Source: Hyphochytrium catenoides (lineage: Eukaryota; Sar; Hyphochytriomycetes; Hyphochytriales; Hyphochytriaceae). From it: a stretch of DNA of 16,191 nt. Every line of letters starts with the position of its first letter. The first letter of the stretch is position 1. Shown one piece after another: positions 1 to 9,800 of the stretch. A program made the position numbers and the translations under genes. The DNA lies in contig FLMG01003175.1 in NCBI GenBank assembly GCA_900088475.1, positions 20,758 to 36,948 on the forward strand. The letters run 5' to 3'. Under the pieces are notes generated by a model. That model was not told the origin of the DNA. It did no database searches and saw only the letters and a list, made by a program, of their open reading frames with translations.

Positions 1-1
1 C

Positions 2-1165
2 AAGGAGTACTTCTTCATCTTCGTTTTGAAGGTTTTTGCCAGCATTACCCTTGTGTGGTGCGTCAATGGCATCTTCGTCGTCATCAGACTCCATGTCGAG
101 CGAAGGAAGACCATGCGGGACCTTCGTACCGGCAAGATCACAGAGTTCTCGGAGCTCTTGATTATCCGGGAAGGGCTTGCAATCGGAAAGACGGTGATAA
201 ACGTGATTATATTGACTTCTCTGATCCTGGGAGACGTGATATCTTACGTTTACAGCTCTGTGCTGACCTTTATCGCTGCATTTATCACATGGATTGTCCT
301 CGGTGGCTACACGTTTGTTAAGAACTATTGGGGAGGTCTCTTTGTTATAGGGGAACACTACTTCGACAACCGGCCTTACGTGATAATGAAAGGTGAATTA
401 GAGGGCATTGAAGGGATCTGCGAGCAAGTAGATCTCCGCTTTTCTCGCGTCATAAGCCCCGACAAGACTATCACGTACATCCCTAACGGTCTCCTCCTCG
501 AGAACCCGATTATTATGCACTCTCTCGCCCCCAAAAAGCTCATTCGCTTGACTCTCAACCTCCACAGGAAGACAAGGACGGCGAGAATCCGCCTCCTGCT
601 GCGCATGTTGGACCAGCTAGTGGTCCAGCAGTTATTGGCGTCTAAGACCTTGAAGGAGACAACCCGCGCCGTAGACTTCATGTCAAGGTTTACAGCCAAC
701 CGTCTCCTGCTCAAAGCTCCACCTGTAGATGTGCATCACCAACACACATCTGGCCGAAGTTCTCCTCGAAGAAGTCCGCTCGGTTCTCCTCAGCCTCTGC
801 ATCAGAGAGTTGGACGCTCTTCTCCTCGTAGATCCTCTGGTCGTGCCTATGATGTACGATACGATCCTCATGGCTCCTCCTATAAGCAGCTGCCTTATCC
901 TGACGAGCAACCTGAGAACCAGAGCGTCTCTTCAATGACGGGAGCGACCTTACCAAACGCTCTAGCAACACCAGAGGAGGGGTTATCTGCGCGTTGGCCA
1001 TCGTTCGTGGTACTAGAAGGCGCATACCGAGTGGTCCTGCAGTGCTATCTGTCTGTGGTGGATGAGTCCGTTTTCCTTAGACAGAAGACCGATATCGTCT
1101 TATCCGTCAATGAGCTGATCAAAGGTCTGGGGATTAAGGTTGTGACAAGCAGTAAAAGTGGCTGA
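2..1165 (+). CDS. MscS-type mechanosensitive ion channel, 3' part (5' end outside window)
   Basis: The frame is open from the window edge (first full codon at nt 2) to TGA at 1163-1165, giving 387 residues with no start codon that must be used, so the gene is 5'-truncated. Hydrophobic stretches at about residues 3-30, 62-82 and 84-110 look like the last membrane helices. They are followed by the MscS beta-domain signature: GGLFVIGEHYF, then GELEGIEGICEQVDLRFSRV, then TITYIPNGLLLENPI (about residues 111-170), which matches the family pattern GD-V-x-G-V-x-I and the IPN motif. The C-terminal alpha/beta part appears to be interrupted by about 100 low-complexity residues (about 235-335) rich in Ser, Arg and Pro. 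It resumes near EGAYRVVLQCYLSVVDES and ends at LGIKVV. Members of this family open under membrane tension and pass ions. No intron is needed in this part. Membrane location and ion selectivity cannot be read from this fragment. Confidence 0.85.
   Translation, partial: KEYFFIFVLKVFASITLVWCVNGIFVVIRLHVERRKTMRDLRTGKITEFSELLIIREGLAIGKTVINVIILTSLILGDVISYVYSSVLTFIAAFITWIVLGGYTFVKNYWGGLFVIGEHYFDNRPYVIMKGELEGIEGICEQVDLRFSRVISPDKTITYIPNGLLLENPIIMHSLAPKKLIRLTLNLHRKTRTARIRLLLRMLDQLVVQQLLASKTLKETTRAVDFMSRFTANRLLLKAPPVDVHHQHTSGRSSPRRSPLGSPQPLHQRVGRSSPRRSSGRAYDVRYDPHGSSYKQLPYPDEQPENQSVSSMTGATLPNALATPEEGLSARWPSFVVLEGAYRVVLQCYLSVVDESVFLRQKTDIVLSVNELIKGLGIKVVTSSKSG
752..841 (+). repeat. Duplicated Ser/Arg/Pro motif inside the MscS C-terminal insert
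   Basis: Two copies of GRSSPRRS lie at residues 251-258 (nt 752 on) and 271-278 (nt 812 on), about 20 residues apart, in a stretch otherwise made of Ser, Pro, Gly and Arg. Codon choice differs between the copies, so this is not a very recent slip. SSPRRS-like sites are typical kinase targets; that use here is inference. Confidence 0.6.
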
Positions 1166-2043
1166 GGCAAGCGTCGGCAGCTCTCCGACTGATCACACCT
1201 CTAATTTGGAGTCGTGCCACCTCTGCTTTAGCTCGCTGATCGGCTGTGAATTGCACCGCGTCGTGCTCTGGGCCCTACTAGAAACTCTCTTTCCCTTTGA
1301 CGCAACGAAAGATCTCCAACAAGTGCCGCACGGATTGCCAGCCACACACAGCAGCCATGAGCGCTTACGTTTCGACTAATTCAAGGTGGTTTAGAGTCAT
1401 GGGATCTACATTTGCTCCTGGCAGCGACTTGTGAGTGGCTTCAAGGGGTAGAATTGACCCTCGATTTGCAGCCTGGAGGGAATGTAACTTATGGAGAGGC
1501 CCTGACCCGTTCTGTTCAAATAGCCCCCGCCCCCAAGCTCTACGGTCTGCAATGCGCTGTAGCGTGCCTTTGATTCCCCGCAGATGACCCAGACCTTAGC
1601 CATGCCAGGGTGCTGTACATCCCACAAGTGATCCAGAACCTAGGTTATACATCTAGCCCTAGCGCTACCCGTGACCTTTGTCCCTCTTCTGCATCTCTTT
1701 CCAGATTCTGGCTACCTCAACCGCCTTCCCCTTCTTTCTGCCCACAGAACTAAGGCCTGCAGATGGGAAGAGATCATTTCTAGTCGCTCTTTCCCCCAGA
1801 GTTTTAACTCCTGGAACCCCTGTAGTTTCTGTCTCTTCCCACGTTCCTTCTTCTTCTTCTCTCTCTACGTATTTACTCTCTCCTGACGCACAGTTACCTC
1901 TTCTCTGCTCTGGCCTTATCCCATCCCTACTGCGCCCGTTTAGCCACTGTGTTTTTCAGCTTCATGAACTGTCACGTACATCTTCTTCCATTGTCTCATT
2001 ATGCTGAGTAACTCTTAAAATGGATGTAAGTTTCCTATCCCAC
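1166..2043. other. Non-coding gap between convergent genes
   Basis: These 878 nt separate the stop codons of the + strand channel gene and the - strand EF-hand gene, so they should hold both 3' UTRs. The right half (about 1680-2000) is pyrimidine-rich on the + strand, with TTC/CT runs near 1848-1868. Open frames here (for example 1678-2007 on +, or 1406-1627 on -) have biased low-complexity or unrecognisable translations and no family motif. No AATAAA signal was noticed on the + strand. I see no gene here. Confidence 0.7.
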
Positions 2044-3855
2044 TCACGCCTGCAATAGCTCTACTGAGCACCACTTCTCGAACTCATCCAAACTAATCTT
2101 ACCATCGGCGTTGGTGTCGGCCTCTCTAAAGCACTGCTCAGCAGTGATGCGCGCCAGCTCAGGTGGGTCCACGCCCATCTTCGCCCTAACATCAGGCGAA
2201 GTCTCATACATAACTTTGAAGATTGAGCTCAGATAGTTCACCATCTCTGCTCTAGAGATGTATCCATCTCGATCTGTGTCGTACAGAGCGAAGGCAGCTT
2301 TCACCTTGTCTTCCATTCTGCTTCCACAAAGGACGGAGAGGCCGCTAGCCAGCTCATTGAAGTCGACCAAGTCGTTGTGATCCTCGTCAAAGAGAATAAA
2401 AAGACGGTTGATGATGTCTTCACTCTTTTTCTTGTCTTCCTCACTGTCGTGACCTCCTCCTAGCTCTATAATTTTGTCAAGGCAAGCCACGAAGTCCTTT
2501 TTCCCTATGACTTTGTCAGGAACCGCTTCCTCAAATATCTCTATGACATCATCTACTTCAAAGAGGTCAAGCTTCGTAATGCGTCGCGCCTCTTCTAGGT
2601 TCTCAAGGGCCGTTATAGACACCTCACTCGCATTAGAATCTCCTGCAAATGATGGAGATCGAGAGAGACGGCCCAGAGTTAGAAGGTATGCGAAGAGGCT
2701 GAAAGGCGCGCAATGCAGAACTAAAGCTTCCAACGCTGCTGATCAAAGAGACGCGGCAAGCGCTAAGAGCGAGACCAGGCGAGTCATTTGGACAAAGAAG
2801 AGTACGTGGCAGAGCGGTCTCGACGAGGGAACGATGATGGTCAACATTTCATGAAGAAGCGAACAAGAATAGAAAGGAACCACCCACTTGGTTTCACACC
2901 AAGACTGAGAGAGAGGAGAAAGCCGCCTTAGGAGTACGAGCCTTACTTTGTGGTCCTAGCCTGTCTCCAGCTGCCCTCAAAGCGTGCTCTGCGGTGGTCT
3001 CCACATCGATGCCAGCTTTCGAGTACCAGCGCTGGAACTCTTCAAAGCTGAGCCTCCCATCACCGTCCAGATCCGCCTCTGCGAAGCATTGCTCGGCCGT
3101 GATGGCTGCAAGCTCTTGCGGAGAGACTCCAATCTTTTGAGAAGTACCAGCTGTCGTCTCGTAGAGCAAGCGGAAAACAGAGGAGAGGTAACGGGTCATT
3201 TCTTCCAAAGATATGTACCCATCTCCGTTAATATCATAGAGAGAGAAAGCAGCTTGCACTTTCTCGTCTCTACTTCCGCCACAAATAACTGACAAGCCGC
3301 TAGCCAGCTCAGAAAAATCCACGCCACCACTCTTGTCCGTGTCAAAGATTCTGAAAAGCAAGCTGACCGCAAGGGATAGACGCTTCTTGTCCGAATCAAT
3401 GCCAGCTAGCTCTGCCAGCTGAGAGAATGCCAGTCTAAAGGCAGCTGGAGAAAGAATTCCTTGCTGATCGGCCGCTCTGGCGAAGATCTCAAAAACTTCT
3501 TCCGCGTTGCACTTCCCCAGCCCAGTTAGGGCCTTTATCTCCGTCAAGGAAAACCAGCTGGGCACCCCTCTCTCTTCGACCTCCGGCAGCACAAGAGAGG
3601 AATCTGCATTGAGATACCAGCACTGAAACTCTTCAAAGGAGAGCTTCCCATCGTGGTTAAGATCTGCCTGCTCAAACGCCTCCTCTGCCGTCGCAATGCC
3701 CAGCTCTTCAGGAGAGACCTTGATCCTGATGGACTCCGGGGAGACTTGATAAAGTACCTGAAGCAGTTGGGAACGAATGGAGAAAGCTTAGACACGGGTT
3801 GACTGCGTGGGAAGCACCAAGAAAGAAAGAGAGTGAGATTAAGAGAGAGGTAGAA

Positions 3856-3890
<35 letters not shown>

Positions 3891-6800
3891 GAGAGAGCGA
3901 GAGAGAGAGCGAGAGAGCGAGAAAGAAAGAGAGAGACAAACAGACCAGGACAATTAGTAAGATAACTGTGAGTACCTTGAAGACCGAGATAAGATATCTC
4001 GTCATCTCCTCGAGGGAGATAAATCCGTCGCCATTGAGATCATAGAGAGAAAAGGCCGCCTGCACCTTGTCCTCCTTTCTGCCTCCACACAGGACCGAGA
4101 TCCCACTCGCTAGCTCGCTAAAGTCCACCATGCCGTTCCTTTCCGTGTCAAAGATTCTGAAAAGCCTGTCAATGACGAAAGATAGTCTCTCTCTGTCCAC
4201 GGACGACAAGCTTCTTCCGCGGAGAATCTTTTGAAAGCACTGCAGGAAGCTGCTGCGGTCTAACAGACCGTCATCATTAGCCGCTAGAGCAAATATCTCA
4301 AAGATATCTTCAGCGGGGAATCTGTGCAGGTTTGTCAGCCTTCTAACTTCCTTCAGACTCATCCAGGAAGGGACTGAATTGTCCACCATCTGCTCTAATG
4401 ACTGGCTGCTGGGGCTTAAATACCTGAGGCGGAGAGCATATGAATGACTCAATATAGAAGACTAGGGCCGGCGTAGGCTTCACAGGCAGATCGATAGCGC
4501 ATAGAGGGATATGAAAAGAGATCCGAGAGAAAGAGAGGAGAGACAGCGAGCGAGAGAGAGAGAGAGAGAAAGGGAGAGAGCAGCGAATGCGATTGAGGGA
4601 ATAGGTTGCGCCTTTCAGAATGTGAATGCCGCATAACGACTAAAGCTGCTAGCTCGGCTAACAGCGCTTCCTCTATCGCTTGTGTTCCCCCCACGCCGCA
4701 CCCTTTTTAAACTCCTCGTTGCCCCTCTCTTGTTCTTTCCATAGCTCACCAGTGCTTGAACTCATCAAAGGAGAGCTTGCCATCGCTGTCACTATCAGCC
4801 TCTAAGAACGCCTGGCGCGCAGTCAGTTCCCCAAGCTCTGCTGGAGTCAGCGTCATGCGCTTGCTAATCTCCTCTGACACTTCGCCTAGGACCTTAAAGA
4901 CTGAGGTCAGGTACCTATGAGACAGAAAAGAAAGCGTTAAGCCACTTCTGAGGACCGAAGAAAGGTACGCAGACGAGAAGCCCACGATCGTGCTCCCTCT
5001 TTTACCCTCAACCTCGTCACCTTCAGTCTCACCCCAATAGACCTTCACTTTATCTAGCATTCTCTCTTCCAGAACCTTTTCTGAGTATCTCTCTAGGCTC
5101 AACTCGTTCATTTTGCTCACCTGGTCATCTCTTCCATAGATATGTAACCATCTCCATTATAATCGTAAAGGGAGAACGCGGACTTCACTTTATCATCGCG
5201 GCTGCCTCCACAGAGGGCGGCCAGTCCACTGACAACGTCCTTGAAATCAACAACTCCTCTTTCCTCTGTGTCAAAGATATGGAAGATGCGCTTTACAATC
5301 CCTGCTGTCTTCTCCTGTCTTCCTTCTTCATCCATATTTCCTATCTCCTCTGCTCTGTTTTCCGAGGTTTGTCTGCTATGGGATGGCTGCTTGCGCTTAA
5401 GTAGAGCATCAAAAGAATCTTGGAACGCTTGCTGGGTCAGCAGACCATTTCGATCTACTCACGAGGGCAGCACACCGCACAATGAGATGTGAGAAGCAGT
5501 GGAAGAGAAGAGAGGATCAATGTGTGTGAGGGAGGGAGAGAGAGAGAAACAGAGAGAGAGCGAAAGAGAAGAAAAGGGGAGACAGATTGAGAGACAAGGA
5601 GAGAGAAAAAGAGAAAGAAGGAGGGAACAGAGGAAAAGGGAAGAGAAGGAAAAAGTTTATAAAAAGGAAGCTAATAAGACCGTCTGAAGAGCTAAGCTCA
5701 CAGAGAAGAGAACAAACGAGGCTTAGGCAGCGCTGATGTTCACTGAGTAGCCGAACAAATGGGCGCTATAATCTTCAACCTACCAGCGTTCTTTGCGAAG
5801 ACTTCAAAGACGTCACTCGGTGCCAGAGTCTGCAGATTGAACGCTCTTCTTGCTTCCTTTAGATTGGTCCATCGCGGCAGAAGCTCCAGCGCTGGCTTCT
5901 TTTTTCGCGCTCTGTTTAGACTCCGCTCTTCTTTCGCGGCGTGCTCTTGTGCCCTCTGCCATTCCTGTTCTCTCCAATCTTTCTCTTGATAGGGGGCTAC
6001 GTACCACTTCTTGAACTCCTCTAGAGAGAGAAGGCCGTCATGATTAAGGTCTGCAGCTGCAAAGGCCTCTTCTGCAGTGATGGCAGCCAACTCATAGGGA
6101 GAGACTCCACCAAGCCTCTCTTTCGTGCCAGGAGCCACCTCATAGAGTACCTGCGAGAGAGATGCAATTGGCCGTAAGCCGCTGACAAAGGAGCATCTCT
6201 CGGCCTTGTTGTACTTTCTTGCAGCCTGTCACTTGTACTTGAGCTCTTCTCGCTTAGCAGAGCGTAAGGCTTATCCCTCTCTTACCCCTTCTCTCTCTCG
6301 TTCTGTCTCTCTCGCTCATACACGGCTGCAGTGTCGACATAATGCAGCTTCTGCACTGAGCAGAAGACATCGCAGAAGACATCGCGTCCTCACCCTTTCT
6401 CTTTTCCTCTGTACCATTCTCGCTCCAAACCCTCTCTTATATCTTGAGCCACCTTACCAAAACACCTTCACATGGCCAACTCATTTCTCTATCTTCGACC
6501 ATTTATCCTTCCGCTTCTAATTACCTTGAAGACCGATGCCAAATACCGCGTCATCTCTTCAAGAGATATGTACCCGTCCCCGTCATAGTCATATAACGCA
6601 AAGGCCGCAGCTACTTTATCCTCTCTACTCCCTCCGCAGAGGATAGAAAGGCCGCTAGCCAGCTCTGAGAAGTCCACCACTCCGTTCTTATCCCTGTCAA
6701 AGACCGAAAACAGACGGCGAACCACGATGGAAGCCCTCTCTTCATCTTCATTCTCTCCGAGTCTCTGGCCCATGAGCTCTGAGAAGCAGTCTCTGAAGAC

Positions 6801-9800
6801 CTCCCATGACAAAACTCCCTCATCGTCAGCTTTCTTGGCAAACACTTCAAAGACATCTTCGGCATCAAAGTTCTGCAGGTTTGTTAGGCGGCGCACTTCC
6901 TGCAGGCTCATCCATTCAGGTGGCGGTTCTGCTGTGTGACCCTAAGGATACAGCCATCAAGTCAGATAAGAACAGGCGGCTGGGAGCGAGCAAGAAAGTG
7001 AGAGGAAACGTGAGCGCCAAAAGTGTAAGTGGCATTGTTGAAGCTTGCAAGCTGTCACAGGGAACGGCCAAATCATCTCCTCTGATTAGGTGACATCGTT
7101 ACCTGGCGTCCTTCAGGACTAGCCTGTATGTACCAAAGCTGAAACTCATCAAATGACAGACGGCCGTCTCTGTCTGTGTCTGCCTCTTTAAAGGCTTGCA
7201 GAGCAGTCAAGTCCCCCAGAACCTCCGCACTGATGCTCAGCTGTGAGGACACAAAGGGAGCAACTTCGTATAGCACCTTGAAGACGCTCCTCAGATATCT
7301 AGGCACAAGGAGGATGCAGTACAGGAGTAGAAAGGAAGGTGAGAGGGCAATAGTGAGCGCACAAAGGTCGCAGAAGCATCTAGTAGCTCCATGCTCCTAC
7401 CTCTTCATCTCCTCCAAGGATATGAAGCCGTCTCCATCATAGTCATAGAGAGAGAAAGCCGCCTCCACCTTGCTGTCTCTGCTGCCTTCACAGAGCACTG
7501 ACAGTCCGCTCACAAGCTCTGTGAAGTCTACCAGCCCATTTTCCAAAGGATCAAATATTGCAAACAGTCGATCGACGATCGCCTTCGCCTGCAGGCGTTC
7601 CTCCTATGGACACAGAGTTATCACCGGGCAAGATGGTTAAAGAAAAAGCATAACAAGCTGCTACAGCCTAGTCCTCGTCTCTGTAGTCATGACAGAGACT
7701 GACCACGGCCATGTTTCGCTACTCGGTGTGTCGCTGTGGTTTGCAGTCCTCTCCACTTACCTCTGTAAAGCCTAGATACTTGTCTCCGATGAGGATCCTA
7801 AAGCATTTATTGAACAGCGGCCGGGTCAACATGCCTTCCTCTGTGGCGTGCTCCGCAAAGATCTCAAATACTTCGTCAGGCGTGTAGCTTTCTAAGTTGG
7901 TCACATGCCGAGCCTGACGGACATCCCGGGGCAGAGACCCTGCCGTCCAGTTGCAAATGTCAGCAGAGTTGAATTTGTGAGTAAGGGAAATTGCATTGGC
8001 ACTGCGAGTGTCACGAAGGAGCTAAGCGTACGACAGGGCGATGGAAGAAAGACATCTCTAGGTCACAAAATCGAATCAAAACGAGGGGCCAGAAGGTAGA
8101 ACGAGTCTCACCAGCTTCAGTGATGCCTCTAGCTTCCCCAGAGCTGTACCAAAGAGTGAACTCCTCATAGTTCAGCCGCCCATCCCGATCCAAGTCAACC
8201 TCCTGGAACGCTTGCTGGGCAGTGGACTCACCCAGCTTCTGGGCGCTAACGCCCAATCTCCGCTGCAGCCCAGGCGTGACCTCAAATAGAACGAGGAACA
8301 CAGAGGAGAGGTAGGTGGACATCTCCTCAATTGAAATAAAGCCGTCCCCATCGAGGTCATAGAGGGAAAAAGCAGCTTTGACCTTGTCCTGCCTAGTCCC
8401 TCCGCAGAGGACAGATAGGCCACTAGCTACCTGAGCAAAGTCAACAACTCCTTCTCCTCTCGCATCAAAAAGGTCAAAGAAGCGTTCTAACAATAGCCTT
8501 GCCCGACTCAATCGAGCCGTCTGCCCACCAGTGCCGACTTTGGTTTGGATTAGGAGATCATTGACGGCTCTGCGGTAGGCAGAAAGCGTAAGAGCACCAT
8601 TGTTATCTGCAGCTTCAGCAATCTTTTCAAACACATCCTCCACGTTGAGCTCGCCCAACCCTGTTTGCCGTTTAATCTCCTCGAGACCTGAGATCCATCA
8701 CAACGGATAGAATAAGAGACATAAGCCGCTGTCTGTCATGGGCTTAACGAGTCGAGGATCACCCAGACGAGAGAGAATGAAGAAGGACAACGAGCCACCC
8801 ACCAGAGCGAAGAGTTCAGAGGGCAGAACTGGCGCTGTGGGAGAGAAAAGTAGGTTCGCAGGCTAACAGACGCAAAGGAAATTGAAAGTACGAAGCCGAT
8901 TTCACTTCCTCAACCACCTACCAGCGCTTGAAATGTTTAGCAGTGAGCGGTCAGTTTCCTCCTCTTCTTCATCTTCCACTGCCTCTATTCCTCCTCGGGC
9001 GTACCATCGCCGGAACTCCTCAAAAGAGAGTCTCCCATCATGGTCCAGGTCAGCCTCCAAGAATGCCTGCTCAGCGGTCACACGAGCCAGCTCCTCAGGA
9101 CGAACGCCCATACGCTCATGAGTGCCAGGATTCGTCTGATAAAGCACCTATGCAACAGTATTAGCAGAGCTGCCCATACGCACGTTATGGAAAATAGACG
9201 GGTTTTCCATTGAGTAAGAGGAGAGCAGGGACAATCCCTCTCAACGGCAGCCATTCCTGAGTCTTTATGCTGATAAGGCTCACCTTAAACACAGAGGTAA
9301 GGTATAAGATCATCTCCTCTAGCGAGATGTACCCATCTCCATCTTCGTCATAGAGAGAAAAGGCGGCTTTCACCTTCTCATCCCTGGTGCCGGCACAGAG
9401 GACAGTCAATCCGCTGGCGAGCTCGCTGAAGTCCACTTTGCCGTTTCCGTCAACGTCAAATAAGTCGAAGAGGCGGCCAACGACAACCTGTAGCATCAGA
9501 CAGAGGGTGCCCATCCGCGAAAGAACGATGAGTTAGATCCAGGAGAGAGTCCATTGACAGTACTGCATAAGGACTAGAAATAACCCTAGCATCACGTTAG
9601 GAGTCAAAAGCCCAAACAGCGAGAAGACCTCATGTATATGGTGAGTATGTCAGGAGAAATCCAAGCTGAATGAGAGAATGACTCTCACCTTTGCTCTTGC
9701 CATATCTGTCACCCAGGTGCCTATAAGGTCCTCAAAGCAGTCAAAGAACTCCTCTTTGGAGATCGCTCCGTCTTCTTCATCTGCAGCCGCAGCGAACATC

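Larger units (their letters stand above)
4420..5871 (-). repeat. EF-hand module M9 with spacer insert (residues about 1786-1982)
   Basis: Exons 20-23. Helix motif ARRAFNLQTLAPSDVFEVF; first hand NADRNGLLTQQAF is vestigial. About 25 extra polar residues (KRKQPSHSRQTSENRAEE and on) separate it from the second hand. Second loop DTEERGVVDFKD is eroded at positions 3, 5 and 12. Third loop DYNGDGYISMEE and fourth DSDSDGKLSFDE are good. The closing Trp codon is split by an intron. Confidence 0.83.

Noticed and set aside
1671-2007. Two overlapping open frames on the + strand in the convergent gap
   Set aside because: Pro/Ser/Phe/Leu-rich translation from a pyrimidine-rich tract. No family motif.
3708-3953. 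Ser/Leu-rich open frame on the - strand, looking like a hydrophobic segment
   Set aside because: It is the translation of the (CT)n tract of intron 23. Splicing from SVFK to VLYQ removes it and restores the module pattern.
5499-5687. Arg/Glu/Lys-rich open frame on the + strand
   Set aside because: It is a reading of a purine microsatellite in intron 20, with no protein family signal.
7719-8112. Acceptor nearer to M7 (CGTCAG then GCTCGG) on the - strand
   Set aside because: It would break phase with the strong phase-1 donor of exon 15. The acceptor GGCAG at 7940-7941 keeps frame and gives SLPRDVRQARHVTNL.
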